A DNA stretch of 64,000 nucleotides from an uncultured Chloroflexales bacterium (GCA_937902315.1 CALGUG010000059.1:496001-560000); one strand, 5' to 3'. Positions 1 to 8,622 are shown, numbered from the stretch's first letter. Program-made: numbers and translations. The notes: a model not told the origin generated them from the letters alone.

Positions 1-301
1 CAACGCGACCTAGGCTGGCTGTATCGAGCATAATCACTAAGTCGTGTTCAGGCAGCGCTTGACCGCTCTCATAGACTTGCACCTGTTCAATACCGGGTAG
101 ATTGAGCACATAGCTCGGCAGGGCTGAAGAGGCCAGCGGTAGCGCTTTTTTGCCCGAATCGTTGAGGGCATGCCACGTACCAAGCATCGAACCGATCGCA
201 TCGCCATCTGGGCTTACATGAGTGAGCAATAGAATAGCCGAAGCAGCAGCGATCTTTTCGGCGATCGGTGCTGCGGCAAGAGTAGGATCAGTTGTAAACA
301 T
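1..301 (-). CDS. nrnA: DHH-family phosphoesterase, NrnA-like, N-terminal part (cut by window edge)
   Basis: Reading the minus strand from an ATG at 301 gives an open frame to the window edge, about 100 residues. It contains LLLTHVSPDGDAIGS, the DHH-family first motif in its DGDAIGS form, and near the edge MLDTASLGRV, which fits the second Asp motif. Known family role: NrnA degrades nanoRNA and dephosphorylates pAp, using two metal ions held by these Asp/His residues. It lies directly downstream of rbfA and a methyltransferase, as nrnA commonly does in Gram-positive-type nusA-infB operons. The C-terminal DHHA1 domain is outside the window. The upstream Shine-Dalgarno is weak. Confidence 0.85.
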   Translation of the reverse strand, partial: MFTTDPTLAAAPIAEKIAAASAILLLTHVSPDGDAIGSMLGTWHALNDSGKKALPLASSALPSYVLNLPGIEQVQVYESGQALPEHDLVIMLDTASLGRV

Positions 302-307
302 ATTTGT

Positions 308-934
308 TTATTCCGGTTTGTGAATGTGGTAGACCGTATACCCAGAGCGTTTTTTGATCTCTTTAATTTTCAGATTGTTGCGTTTGCTGATTGTGGGAAT
401 GAGGCGATTGAGGCCGCTGACCACGACAAACCAGTAGTCGCCGCCCGGTCGAATGCGTTCGAGCGGTCCAAGAATAAATTCGTGTTCGATCGCATCGTCG
501 CCGATTTTTGCAGGAATGTTTGAAACGATCAGATCGTAGGGACCTTCCGGCACGTCTTCAAGGCCGAGGCTGCCGATCACCTTGACGTTGGTGATCTGGT
601 TCTCTTGTACATTGTGGCGGGCATAGCGAACCGCCAGCAGATCTTTGTCTGCCATAAGGATCTGAGCTTCGGGCCACAAGCGCCCTAAGACGATCCCCAG
701 TACCCCATAGCCGCAGCCGAGGTCAAGAACGGTTTGGGGCGATTTGACCGTAATGCTCCGCAACAACAGGTCGGTGCCATCATCGACTTCAAACGACGAA
801 AAGAGCGTGTGCGCCACATGGAAGGCGAAGCTCTCGTTCTTGAAACGGTAGTCGATGCGCTTTTTATAATACCGATCGAGCGGGTTGCTTCCCGGCTCGG
901 CAACAATTGGCTCTGAGCCACTATACTTCGTCAT
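308..934 (-). CDS. Class I SAM-dependent methyltransferase, RsmC-like C-terminal domain type
   Basis: About 208 residues from the ATG at 934. This start overlaps the end of rbfA by 14 bases; a longer frame reaches 985 but would run deeper into rbfA. The SAM-binding motif DLGCGYGVLGIVLG is followed by an acidic loop (LMADKD) and a VSNIPAK motif in the place of the NPPF motif of N-methyltransferases. The family resembles the catalytic domain of RsmC/RlmG rRNA guanine methyltransferases (COG2813). Its place between rbfA and nrnA suggests a ribosome-related substrate, but this is inference. The altered motif IV leaves the substrate open. Confidence 0.75.
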   Translation of the reverse strand: MTKYSGSEPIVAEPGSNPLDRYYKKRIDYRFKNESFAFHVAHTLFSSFEVDDGTDLLLRSITVKSPQTVLDLGCGYGVLGIVLGRLWPEAQILMADKDLLAVRYARHNVQENQITNVKVIGSLGLEDVPEGPYDLIVSNIPAKIGDDAIEHEFILGPLERIRPGGDYWFVVVSGLNRLIPTISKRNNLKIKEIKKRSGYTVYHIHKPE

Positions 935-1301
935 CGATTTTTGGTGGGTTCTGTTCGCGCTCACGAGCGATTTCGCGCAGCACATTATCGATATGCAAAC
1001 TGTAATCGAGCGAACGATCTAACTTTAAGTGCAGTTCGGGGATCGAACGCATATGGCGCATCTCTTCCGCGACACGTTTTCGCAAGAAGGCGCGTGCTCG
1101 CTGAAGGCCCTGCATGGTTTTGGCGCGCTGCTCTTCGTCGCCCATCACCGAGATCGCAACGGTAGCATGGCGAAGATCTGCACTGACCTCGACTCCGAGT
1201 ACGGTTGCGAAGCCGATATCAGGATCGTGAATCTCATTCTGGATCACATCGCCCAGAATGCGTTGCATGGTTGTTCCTACTTGTTGTAATCTTCTTGACA
1301 T
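921..1301 (-). CDS. rbfA: 30S ribosome-binding factor RbfA
   Basis: The 126-residue protein matches RbfA in length and pattern: an N-terminal MSRRLQQVGTTMQRIL helix, the DPDIGFATVLGVEVSADLRHATV strand region split around a conserved D, and the KLDRSLDYSLHIDNVL segment near the C-terminus. RbfA is a single KH-like domain that helps 16S rRNA maturation on the 30S subunit. It lies 94 bases downstream of infB in the same operon; that spacer holds a 16-bp hairpin. The C-terminus overlaps the start of the next methyltransferase, consistent with translational coupling. Confidence 0.93.
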   Translation of the reverse strand: MSRRLQQVGTTMQRILGDVIQNEIHDPDIGFATVLGVEVSADLRHATVAISVMGDEEQRAKTMQGLQRARAFLRKRVAEEMRHMRSIPELHLKLDRSLDYSLHIDNVLREIAREREQNPPKIDDEV

Positions 1302-1347
1302 AATTTACTATCCATCAAGCGAGAAATCTTCAGCCCTTTAGACTAAG

Positions 1348-1386
1348 CAAGCGACCAAGAGTGGCACGCGCACTCCTGGTCGCTTG
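1348..1386 (-). promoter_or_regulatory. Hairpin in infB-rbfA spacer
   Basis: Arms 1348-1363 and 1371-1386 pair over 16 bases with one A/G difference and a 7-base loop. No T-tract follows on the minus strand, so it does not look like an intrinsic terminator. It could be an mRNA processing or stabilising hairpin between infB and rbfA. A second hairpin of the same size lies in the nusA-ylxR spacer of this operon. Confidence 0.5.
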
Positions 1387-1395
1387 CCTCACAGT

Positions 1396-3612
1396 TTAGG
1401 CTAAGCGCTCTACTCGCTCTTTGCGGTAGAACTCCATATTGTCGCCCTCTTGGACATCTGGGAAGCCTTCAACAACTAGACCACATTCGTAGCCAGCCGT
1501 GACTTCGCGAACATCGTCTTTGAGGCGTTTTAAGCTGGAGATCTTACCGTCGTGAATAACTGCACCATTGCGCAAAACGCGCACGTTCAGATTACGCACA
1601 ATCTTACCGTCCGTTACATAGAGACCAGCGACAACTTCGCGAGTTGGCAAGCGGAAGATCTTGCGCACTTCAGCGAAGCCCTCGATGTGCTCTTTGTACT
1701 CGGGCGCAAGCATACCGACCATCGCCTTCTTCAGATCATCAGTCAATTGATAGATGATGTTGTAGAAGCGAATGTCGATACCTTGTTGTTCAGCGCTGCG
1801 GCGGGCGCCTGGGTTCGGACGGGTGTTGAAACCGATGATCAAACCGTTACTTGCTACAGCCAGGTTCACATCGCTATCGGTAATTGCACCAGTACCTTTG
1901 TGAATAATCTTGATTTGAACTTCGCTTTGGGTCGAGTTGAGTTGGTTCAACTGATGTTCGATCGCGCCAATCGAGCCTTGAACGTCGGCCTTGAGAATAA
2001 CGTTAAGCTCTTTAACTTGGCCTTCCTGAATCTTGTTGAAGAGATCGTCAAGGCTGACACCACGGCTGTTAGCAGCCATTGTGTCCATACGCTGTTGGCG
2101 TTGGCGTTGCAGCGCCACTTCGCGTGCCAGCGCGATATCGTCCACCACTTGTAAGAGGTCGCCCGCTTGGGGAACATCTTCCAGACCCAAAATCTCAACA
2201 GGGGTCGAAGGCTCTGCAAAACGCAATTTCTTGCCGCTATCGTTAAACATCGCCTTGATTTTACCCGTAACGCTGCCCACCAGAACGGTGTCTTCGATGC
2301 GAAGCGTACCGTTTTGGATCAGGGCTGTTACAACCACACCCCGGTTCTTGTCTTTTTCCGCTTCAACAATGGTACCAACAGCGCTTGTATTCGGGTTTGC
2401 TTTCAGCTCACGCAGATCAGCAACCAAGAGAATCATTTCCAACAAGCCGTCGATATTGATGCGTTGGCGGGCAGAAACCTCGACACAAGGAATGTCGCCA
2501 CCGTAATCTTCGACCAACACATCGTTTTGTGCGAGTTGTTGTTTGATACGATCGGGGTTGGCAGTGGGTAAGTCGATCTTGTTAATGGCAACAATCATTG
2601 GCACATTGGCGGCCTTGACGTGCGAAATAGCCTCTTGAGTCTGAGGCATAACACCATCGTCGGCGGCAACCACGAGCACAACGATGTCGGTCGCTTGAGC
2701 ACCACGAGCGCGCATAGCCGTAAAGGCTTCGTGACCGGGTGTATCGAGGAAGGTGATCTTGCGGCCGTGTACATCGACTTGGTAAGCGCCGATATGTTGG
2801 GTAATGCCACCAGCCTCGCCTTCGGCCACACGGGTCGAGCGAATGGCGTCGAGCAGCTTGGTCTTACCGTGGTCGACGTGACCCATAATGGTCACAACAG
2901 GAGGTCGTGGTCTCAGGTTGGCCGGATCTTCAGCTGCCAGCGCTTCTTCAACGCTCTCGACGATACCTGCATATTGATCGGCTGTCTGCTCGGTTGTCTC
3001 GATACCCAGATCGGCCAAGATCAGAGCAGCTGTCTCGTAGTCGATCTGCATGTTGATGGTTGCGAGCACACCGCCCTTGAGCAGTGCCTTCAAGATTTCG
3101 GCCGCGCCGATACCGGTCGCCTCCGACAACTCGCGAACCGTCATCACACTGGGCAATTCGATTGGGCCACGGGGACGCGCAGGGGGGCGTTGTTGAACAG
3201 CTAAACGGCTGGCCGCTGCCTGACCACCTCGGCCCTGGTGCCCGCCTCGGCCTTGAGAGGCTCCGCGGTTTCCGCCACCGCGATTGCCGCCTCGGTTGCT
3301 CATACCCTCGCGGTCGTCGAAGGTGGTGCTAGCACCGCCACGGGCGTTGCCACCTCGCTGGTTGTTGCGAGCGTTGCCGCCGCGCTGATTTGCGCGAGCG
3401 TTGCCTCCTTCGCCGCGCTGGTTAGCGCGTGCATTGGTGTTTTCACCGCCAGTGTTAGCACGCTGCGCTCCGCCACCGCTATTGCGTGGCGCACCACCGC
3501 CGCTGTTGTTGTTACGTGGAGTACCGCCGCTGCGAGCAGCATTTCCGCTACGCGGATTGTTGCGTGCTCCGCTCTCGCCGGCACCTTTACGTGTTTCAGT
3601 ATCATTTGCCAT
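1396..3612 (-). CDS. infB: Translation initiation factor IF-2
   Basis: About 738 residues from the ATG at 3612, preceded by AAAGGAGTGGGTA; an in-frame extension to 3741 lacks such a site. Residues 1-150 are a low-complexity Asn/Gly/Arg-rich region with RGG-type repeats. An IF2N segment follows (VMTVRELSEATGIG), then the GTPase domain: G1 GHVDHGKT near residue 245, G2 GGITQHIGAY, G3 DTPGHEAF, G4 NKID and G5 SAR. Domains II-IV follow, ending RKERVERLA. The protein loads fMet-tRNA on the 30S subunit. The RGG-rich N-terminus is probably disordered and RNA-binding. It sits in the nusA-ylxR-infB-rbfA operon. Confidence 0.97.
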   Translation of the reverse strand: MANDTETRKGAGESGARNNPRSGNAARSGGTPRNNNSGGGAPRNSGGGAQRANTGGENTNARANQRGEGGNARANQRGGNARNNQRGGNARGGASTTFDDREGMSNRGGNRGGGNRGASQGRGGHQGRGGQAAASRLAVQQRPPARPRGPIELPSVMTVRELSEATGIGAAEILKALLKGGVLATINMQIDYETAALILADLGIETTEQTADQYAGIVESVEEALAAEDPANLRPRPPVVTIMGHVDHGKTKLLDAIRSTRVAEGEAGGITQHIGAYQVDVHGRKITFLDTPGHEAFTAMRARGAQATDIVVLVVAADDGVMPQTQEAISHVKAANVPMIVAINKIDLPTANPDRIKQQLAQNDVLVEDYGGDIPCVEVSARQRINIDGLLEMILLVADLRELKANPNTSAVGTIVEAEKDKNRGVVVTALIQNGTLRIEDTVLVGSVTGKIKAMFNDSGKKLRFAEPSTPVEILGLEDVPQAGDLLQVVDDIALAREVALQRQRQQRMDTMAANSRGVSLDDLFNKIQEGQVKELNVILKADVQGSIGAIEHQLNQLNSTQSEVQIKIIHKGTGAITDSDVNLAVASNGLIIGFNTRPNPGARRSAEQQGIDIRFYNIIYQLTDDLKKAMVGMLAPEYKEHIEGFAEVRKIFRLPTREVVAGLYVTDGKIVRNLNVRVLRNGAVIHDGKISSLKRLKDDVREVTAGYECGLVVEGFPDVQEGDNMEFYRKERVERLA

Positions 3613-3761
3613 TACCCACTCCTTTGCACTCCAGCAAGACGTACCGGAGCTCAGGAGAAGGCTCTGGTAACGCCTGTCAGAAAGTGAATAGTCGAACTTG
3701 GTCTCCGCGCAAGCAGAATGTTCTCCATACGAGAGCAACATTCGCTGGCTTTTGAATTGGC

Positions 3762-4109
3762 TTACGAGGAGCCATAATCAGATTCTGGTGTCATGTTGGT
3801 AGTCGCCTCTGCGACCAAACCTTCGGCGAATTGTTCCAACGTCGTTCGATCTTCTGGAAGCAAGAGAGCAACACGTAATGCCCGCTCCAAGCCTTTGCGC
3901 TTAAGCGCTTGATCCCAACAAGCTGGATTGTGGCACAAGTACGCTCCGCGTCCATTGAGCTTCCCAGTACTATCAAGCACCACATGACCATCGCTGGTGC
4001 GAACTAAACGCAGTAACCCTCTTTTCGCATCCGTCCGCCGACACGCGATGCACATCCGTTGCGGGATATGACGAGGACGTGGCTTTTGAGCTGTCTTTTT
4101 TGCTGCCAT
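3762..4109 (-). CDS. ylxR: YlxR family (DUF448) RNA-binding protein
   Basis: The 115-residue protein shows the YlxR signature: PQRMCIACRR near the N-terminus, then LVRTSDG, a GRGAYLC motif and a CxxxA helix (HNPACWDQALKRKGLERAL). YlxR is a small nucleic-acid-binding protein that normally lies between nusA and infB, as here. Proposed roles in the literature are transcription regulation and modulation of RNase P. The N-terminal tail AAKKTAQKPRPRH is strongly basic. Confidence 0.9.
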   Translation of the reverse strand: MAAKKTAQKPRPRHIPQRMCIACRRTDAKRGLLRLVRTSDGHVVLDSTGKLNGRGAYLCHNPACWDQALKRKGLERALRVALLLPEDRTTLEQFAEGLVAEATTNMTPESDYGSS

Positions 4110-4151
4110 AAAACTAACACGAACTACGCCGTTTTCTCATGGCGCTAAGGC

Positions 4152-4196
4152 GCGTCCTTAGGTTACACCTGAGCCTCAGATGTAACCTAAGGACGC
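4152..4196. promoter_or_regulatory. Perfect 16-bp hairpin in nusA-ylxR spacer
   Basis: Arms 4152-4167 and 4181-4196 (GCGTCCTTAGGTTACA and its exact complement) enclose a 13-base loop. The hairpin lies in the 119-base spacer between nusA and ylxR with no T-tract on the minus strand. It may be a processing or attenuation hairpin, or a small palindromic insertion. Confidence 0.6.
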
Positions 4197-4228
4197 ACGT
4201 TCGAGAGGCAAACCTGCACTACAGGTTG

Positions 4229-5572
4229 CTACTCATCCTTCAGATTGTTAAATGCTTCTTGGTCTGCGAACTCGTCTTCAATCAACATGTAAGATGCGAT
4301 TAAGCGGTCGTTAGCATTATAGATATACAACTTTTGCGGAGTCGCACGCAACTGAACCATCTCGCCTACATAGTCGTCGCCGAGCGGCCCATAGCGATGG
4401 TTTTGGTAAACCACTGTTCCATCGGGGCGCACCTTGCGGCTTTCGACGCGTGCGGTCGAAAGGGCGGCTTCGGTCGCGAACTGCTCGGCCTGAGCGGCAT
4501 CGCGAGCCTCGGCGGCTGCGCGCTCTTCTTCCAAGAGAGTCGAAGCGCTTTTAATATCGATACGCCAGCCGCTCAGTTTAGCAGCCAAGCGCACATTCTG
4601 GCCCTCTTTACCGATCGCCAACGACAACTGTTTGTCGGGAACGATCACGGTTGCCGAATGTTCTTCTTCGTTGAGATGCACTTCAACGACTTGAGCTGGC
4701 GAAAGTGCATTCGCGATAAACTCGCGTGGGTCAGACGACCACTGCACAACGTCGATCTTTTCGCCGTTGAGCTCATTAACGATATTTTGAATACGGATAC
4801 CACGCATACCAACACATGAGCCAACCGGATCGATACCTTCTTGGCGGGCTGCCACAGCCGCTTTGGTTCGCAGGCCCGGCTCACGTGCGATCGACTTGAT
4901 TTCGACTGTACCGTTATAAATCTCCGGTACTTCCATCTCGAACAAGCGCAGAATCAGGTTCTTGTGGGTGCGCGAAGCAATCAGGCGTGTGCCGCGCTCT
5001 TCGCGGCGGATCTCCATCAAATAGACTTTCAGGCGCTGACCGTGATAGTAACGATCAGTTTCGACCTGCTCTTTGGGAGGGAGGATTGCTTCAGCCTTCC
5101 CCATTTCAAGGATCACATTGCCCTTGGCAGTACGCTGAACCGTTGCGGTGATCAGTTCACCTTCACGATCCATATACTCGCCATAGATCGATTCTCGCTC
5201 GATCTCTTTGATGCCTTGCAGTACAACTTGTTTAGCAGTTTGTGCTGCAATACGACCGAAGTCATTGGGAGTGCTTTCCACAATGATGCTTTCGCCAAGT
5301 TGTACGTCCGGACGAGTTTTACGAGCCGTCTCTAGATCGATCTCGAAACGATCGTCATAGACCTCATCGACCACTTGCTTTTCAGCATAAACGCGCGCCT
5401 GTCCCGTCTGCGGATCGAGCTTAACGCTTACTTCGATCGGAGGAGGATTATTGCCTAAGGTCCGCTTGTAAGCAGTCACCAACGCTTTTTCCATTACATC
5501 GAGAATGGCTTCTTTGGAAATGCCACGCTCTGCTGCAATTTGCGAGATGGCTGCATAAAAATCACTTTTCAT
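4229..5572 (-). CDS. nusA: Transcription termination/antitermination factor NusA
   Basis: The 447-residue protein has the NusA layout. An N-terminal RNA polymerase-binding domain (MKSDFYAAISQIAAERGISKEAILDVME) is followed by an S1 domain around 135-200 (TVQRTAKGNVILEMGKAEAILP). The KH1/KH2 region around 225-345 has the hallmark CVGMRGIRIQNIVNELNGEKIDVV and LAIGKEGQNVRLAAKLSGW, given here as pieces of one long motif. It lacks acidic C-terminal repeats and carries a short tail instead. It is the first gene of the operon. The usual upstream neighbour rimP is absent; the promoter at 5732-5760 reads straight into nusA through a leader of about 150 bases. Confidence 0.96.
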   Translation of the reverse strand: MKSDFYAAISQIAAERGISKEAILDVMEKALVTAYKRTLGNNPPPIEVSVKLDPQTGQARVYAEKQVVDEVYDDRFEIDLETARKTRPDVQLGESIIVESTPNDFGRIAAQTAKQVVLQGIKEIERESIYGEYMDREGELITATVQRTAKGNVILEMGKAEAILPPKEQVETDRYYHGQRLKVYLMEIRREERGTRLIASRTHKNLILRLFEMEVPEIYNGTVEIKSIAREPGLRTKAAVAARQEGIDPVGSCVGMRGIRIQNIVNELNGEKIDVVQWSSDPREFIANALSPAQVVEVHLNEEEHSATVIVPDKQLSLAIGKEGQNVRLAAKLSGWRIDIKSASTLLEEERAAAEARDAAQAEQFATEAALSTARVESRKVRPDGTVVYQNHRYGPLGDDYVGEMVQLRATPQKLYIYNANDRLIASYMLIEDEFADQEAFNNLKDE

Positions 5573-5596
5573 AGCCCCTCACTTGCCCTACAACAA

Positions 5597-5621
5597 GAAA
5601 AGTGGGGGCTACCCACTTTTC
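5597..5621 (-). promoter_or_regulatory. Hairpin in the nusA leader
   Basis: Arms GAAAAGTGGG (5597-5606) and CCCACTTTTC (5612-5621) form a perfect 10-bp stem with a 5-base loop, ending 24 bases before the nusA start codon. On the minus strand the stem is followed by a T-rich stretch (CTTGTTGT). NusA autoregulation through leader terminators is known in other bacteria; whether this hairpin terminates is not shown by sequence alone. Confidence 0.5.
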
Positions 5622-5731
5622 CGAGACCGCCTCATACCGCTATACGCATCGCCCGTTGGCGCACCGCCAACCGAATATGTCTGATAGGCGGCGCTCTCGA
5701 GCCTTAGAAACAAGAAAACTTCAACGTTTTC

Positions 5732-5760
5732 AGTATACCATCTCCCTAGGGCTTTTGCAA
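5732..5760 (-). promoter_or_regulatory. Promoter of the nusA operon
   Basis: On the minus strand: TTGCAA, a 17-base spacer, then TATACT preceded by TGG (extended -10). This is a close sigma70-type match, about 160 bases upstream of nusA, and it explains transcription of the operon in the absence of rimP. Confidence 0.65.
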
Positions 5761-5869
5761 ACCCTTAGCGTACGATTTTATACCTCGCACATTTAATGAG
5801 GCGAGAATAGAGGAGTTTGCGATATGCTTGAACGTGATCGCCAGCTGAAATCTGATCAGTGGTTCAAGC

Positions 5870-6082
5870 TTAATTCGAAGGATAGGCCTCGTTGGCCGGG
5901 TAAGCGTCGTTGGCCGGGTAAGCGTCGTTGGCCGGGTAAGCCTGATTAGGTGTTTCGTCGGTTGTGGCTTGGGTAGCCTGTGGTGCTGTGGTCGGTGCGT
6001 TCGAAGGTGAGTTGCCACCACAAGCACTCAATAGTGCGGCAGCAGTAATAGCTGTGATCAGCGTACGTCGAAGAATATGCAT
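5870..6082 (-). CDS. Small lipoprotein with hexapeptide repeats
   Basis: A 70-residue open frame. It has a basic start (MHILRRT), a hydrophobic segment and a lipobox LLSACGG, so lipidation at Cys21 and export are predicted. The mature part is Thr/Pro/Asn-rich and ends in tandem AYPAND / AYPAND / AYPANE / AYPSN units, encoded by an 18-base DNA repeat at about 5880-5945. No family is recognised. An AAGGAG site lies 12 bases before the ATG, which is somewhat far. The repeat number may vary between strains. Function is unknown; it may be a surface tether. Confidence 0.6.
   Translation of the reverse strand: MHILRRTLITAITAAALLSACGGNSPSNAPTTAPQATQATTDETPNQAYPANDAYPANDAYPANEAYPSN
5880..5945 (-). 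repeat. 18-bp tandem repeat inside lipoprotein gene
   Basis: About three units of GTTGGCCGGGTAAGCGTC (plus-strand form) encode the AYPAND repeats of the lipoprotein. Confidence 0.8.
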
Positions 6083-6303
6083 GTTTCTAAATAACTCCTT
6101 ACATAAACATCTGCTAGGGCTGGCTCAGCTTAGCTTAGCTGAAACCCCAGAAACGTTGCCAGTGTACCATACTCCCACGCGCTTTGGCCGCGCCATGCCG
6201 ATTGGGTTTAGAAGGCGGCTGCCCAACAAAACAGGCCTTGTATCACCTTACCCAAGAGAAGCTGCCGCTTCCTTACAACGCGTGATCGCGGCATTGCAGG
6301 CGT

Positions 6304-6428
6304 CATACCAAATCCGGTTGATTAGGTTCTCTTTGGCCTTCGGCAGAGCGGAACGTGACTAGATCTTTCCCGGCTTTTCGTTTTTCTGAGCGAAGAGCAT
6401 GCACGTCTTTAAATGGATTTGGTATCAC
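6304..6428. mobile_element. MITE-like element, TACCAAATCC family, complete copy
   Basis: It begins ATACCAAATCCGGTT and ends AAATGGATTTGGTATCA, giving inverted termini around a body that carries the family motif TTTGGCCTTCGGCAGAG. Length is about 125 bp with no coding capacity. It lies in the 6083-6566 spacer, which otherwise holds only fragmentary low-information sequence and the response-regulator promoter region. Confidence 0.65.
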
Positions 6429-6524
6429 AGGCAGGTTTTCAGCCTCGATGAATCGTAACGAGCCGCGCCTCGCTTGTCAAGGGCGATCGCAGCTTTGTGT
6501 TGAAAAACGCCCATGAAGCGACTG

Positions 6525-6533
6525 TGGTATGAT
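6525..6533 (+). promoter_or_regulatory. Extended -10 upstream of response regulator
   Basis: TGGTATGAT is an extended -10 match about 34 bases before the ATG at 6567. No well-spaced -35 is seen, as is tolerated for extended -10 promoters. Confidence 0.4.
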
Positions 6534-6566
6534 TCGCATAAACGGGCTTTAGGCTGGAGAAATTTC

Positions 6567-7205
6567 ATGACAATTCGGGTAATTATCGCCGATGACCATA
6601 ATGTGGTTCGCAAAGGTATCCGCGAGCTGCTTAACGACGAGGCCGATATCGAAGTAGTGGGCGAGGCCCGCAATGGTCAAGAGCTGCTCGATCTGGTCTC
6701 GGCCCTAGAGCCGGATCTCGTTGTGCTCGATATCGCCATGCCGGTGATGTCGGGCGCCGAAGCGACCCGCCACTTGCATGCACGCTGGCCGCAGGTCAAG
6801 GTGTTGGTCTTGACCGCCTACAACGACGACCCCTACATCTATAGCTTGATCGATGCCGGTGCGACGGGTTATGTGCTGAAAACGGCCGAATCGCACGAGA
6901 TTGTGCGGGCGGTGCGCAGCGTGGCTGCAGGCCAGCGTGTGATCGACCCCGAGGTTGAGCCGCGTCTCTTAGCGCGTGTCAACCCGACCGCCAGTGGAGC
7001 CGACCCGATCACCGAACGTGAACGCGACGTATTGCGTCTTGCAGCTCGCGGTCTAACCAACAAGCAGATCGGGGCCGAGTTAGGAATCAGCGATCGCACA
7101 GTGCAGAACCACTTAGCCAATGTCTATGCCAAGCTCGGCGTCGCCTCGCGTACCGAAGCTGTTACCGAGGCCCTTCAGCGCGAATTGATTAAACTGCACG
7201 ACTAA
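6567..7205 (+). CDS. NarL/FixJ-type response regulator
   Basis: About 212 residues from the ATG at 6567, which has GGAGA 8 bases upstream; the frame extends to 6513 without a good site. The receiver domain has acidic Asp9/Asp10, the phospho-acceptor Asp55 (VVLDIAMP), a TAY switch segment and the conserved Lys in VLKTAE. The C-terminal LuxR-type HTH is at about 145-205 (ITERERDVLRLAARGLTNKQ, then DRTVQNHLANVYAKLGV). It binds DNA as a phosphorylated dimer. The kinase gene follows 18 bases later, so the two almost certainly form a pair. Confidence 0.95.
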   Translation: MTIRVIIADDHNVVRKGIRELLNDEADIEVVGEARNGQELLDLVSALEPDLVVLDIAMPVMSGAEATRHLHARWPQVKVLVLTAYNDDPYIYSLIDAGATGYVLKTAESHEIVRAVRSVAAGQRVIDPEVEPRLLARVNPTASGADPITERERDVLRLAARGLTNKQIGAELGISDRTVQNHLANVYAKLGVASRTEAVTEALQRELIKLHD

Positions 7206-7223
7206 TGGCAGAGAGGAAGCGCT

Positions 7224-8207
7224 ATGAACGAAGTACGGCTTGATCCTGAAGCCCAGCGCACGGTGCGCGAGCTACAGGCGCGCATCGAGACGATGGTGCG
7301 CGGCGACTTTTCGAGCGTGGGCCAGCCTTTAGGCTCCGATCAAAGCCTCGAAGATCTGCGACGTGCCATCGATGTCTTGGCTATGCACACCGAACAGGGC
7401 CTTAAACGCCAGCATGCCTATTTCGCGGCCCTCACCACGGCCCAAGAGGCCGAGCGCGGGCGTTTAGCGCGCGAGCTTCACGACGAGATCGTTCAACAAC
7501 TGATCGCGCTTGGCCACGGCATCGAGCGGGTGCGCGCCCTGATCGAACGCGATCCCAAAGTAGCTATCGATCGTCTTTCGCAGTTGCGCGGCGATGTCAC
7601 AACAACGGTCAACGATATTCGCCGTATCGTCGGCGACCTGCGCCCGCCAGCTCTCGAAGAGCTGGGCCTTATGTCGGCGGTTGAGCTGCTGTTGCAGCGC
7701 AACAACAATGCTCAGATCGATGTCGCGCTGATGCAGCAGGGCGACGAACGGCGTCTCGGCTACGAGAGCGAGTTAGCGCTCTTTCGCATCATTCAAGAGG
7801 CCTGGACCAACATTCGCCTGCACTCGCAAGCCCATTCGGCCGATTTCAGCTTTCATTACCACGACGACCACTTGCAGGTCACGATCGTCGATGACGGCGT
7901 AGGCATCGCCGAGCTTGAGAAAGCCTTGAATCTCGGCGATCACTGGGGCATGCAAGGCATGCACGAGCGAGCCGAGCTGGTGGGCGGCAGCTTGCAGATC
8001 AGCAGCCAGGCTGGTCAGGGCACGCGCATCCAGGTCAGCATCCCCTACCCGGGCGAAGGTGGCATCGATCTGGTCTGTGGAATGAGCGTCAGCCCGAGCG
8101 ATCGCGGAGCGAGCTATCAGGGCAAACTCTACCGTTTCTGCTCCGACGCCTGCCGCGAGCTCTTTCTGGCCAATCCGCAAAACTATCTTCCCAGTTCGTC
8201 AAACTGA
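7224..8207 (+). CDS. NarX/LiaS-type histidine kinase with C-terminal YHS domain
   Basis: 327 residues, preceded by GAGAGGAAG. It has no transmembrane segment, so it is cytoplasmic. The HisKA_3 dimerisation helix holds RELHDEIVQQL with His86 as phospho-acceptor. The HATPase domain shows EAWTNIRLHSQA (N box), DDGVGI (G1) and GMQGMHERAELVGG. Residues about 280-327 form a YHS/TRASH-like metal domain (DLVCGMSV ... YRFCSDACRELFLANPQNY) with three Cys. YHS domains bind metals in copper ATPases and related proteins, so this kinase may sense a soft metal or thiol state; that is inference. It forms an operon with the regulator before it. Confidence 0.92.
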   Translation: MNEVRLDPEAQRTVRELQARIETMVRGDFSSVGQPLGSDQSLEDLRRAIDVLAMHTEQGLKRQHAYFAALTTAQEAERGRLARELHDEIVQQLIALGHGIERVRALIERDPKVAIDRLSQLRGDVTTTVNDIRRIVGDLRPPALEELGLMSAVELLLQRNNNAQIDVALMQQGDERRLGYESELALFRIIQEAWTNIRLHSQAHSADFSFHYHDDHLQVTIVDDGVGIAELEKALNLGDHWGMQGMHERAELVGGSLQISSQAGQGTRIQVSIPYPGEGGIDLVCGMSVSPSDRGASYQGKLYRFCSDACRELFLANPQNYLPSSSN

Positions 8208-8274
8208 TTTCAAGGCACAACTACCTCCGCTTCCCTTCGCTCTGGCGGAGACGCGCCGCCCAAAAAGCAGACTT

Positions 8275-8300
8275 CTAGCGCGTCCGCCTACGGCTATCAA
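8275..8300 (+). repeat. Dispersed repeat copy 1
   Basis: Core CTAGCGCGTCCGCCTACGGC then TATCAA. First of 13 copies in the window, all intergenic. Confidence 0.85.
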
Positions 8301-8622
8301 CTGGGCGTTCCTGCCCTCATCCCCGACCCTTCTCCCGCATTGCGGGAGAAGGGCGTATGCCATCCCCGTCATGCTCGATCTTCGAGACTAGCATCCTAGG
8401 AACTAAACTTCCCGCTGCAAGCAGCGAGAAGCTGTCAGAGGGCTTTAGGCAGCGAAAGCAGCGAAAGACGAGGTTTGAACCTTGTATAACGATACGATTT
8501 CGTAGAGCTTTGGACAGCGAAATGCAGCGTTTGAGGCCGCTTGCTGCACGCAGCAAGCGGCCTAGCAGTGAAGGCTGTGAATACAGCGAAACGCCTGAAG
8601 GTCTGAATGGATGGGCGGCCAT

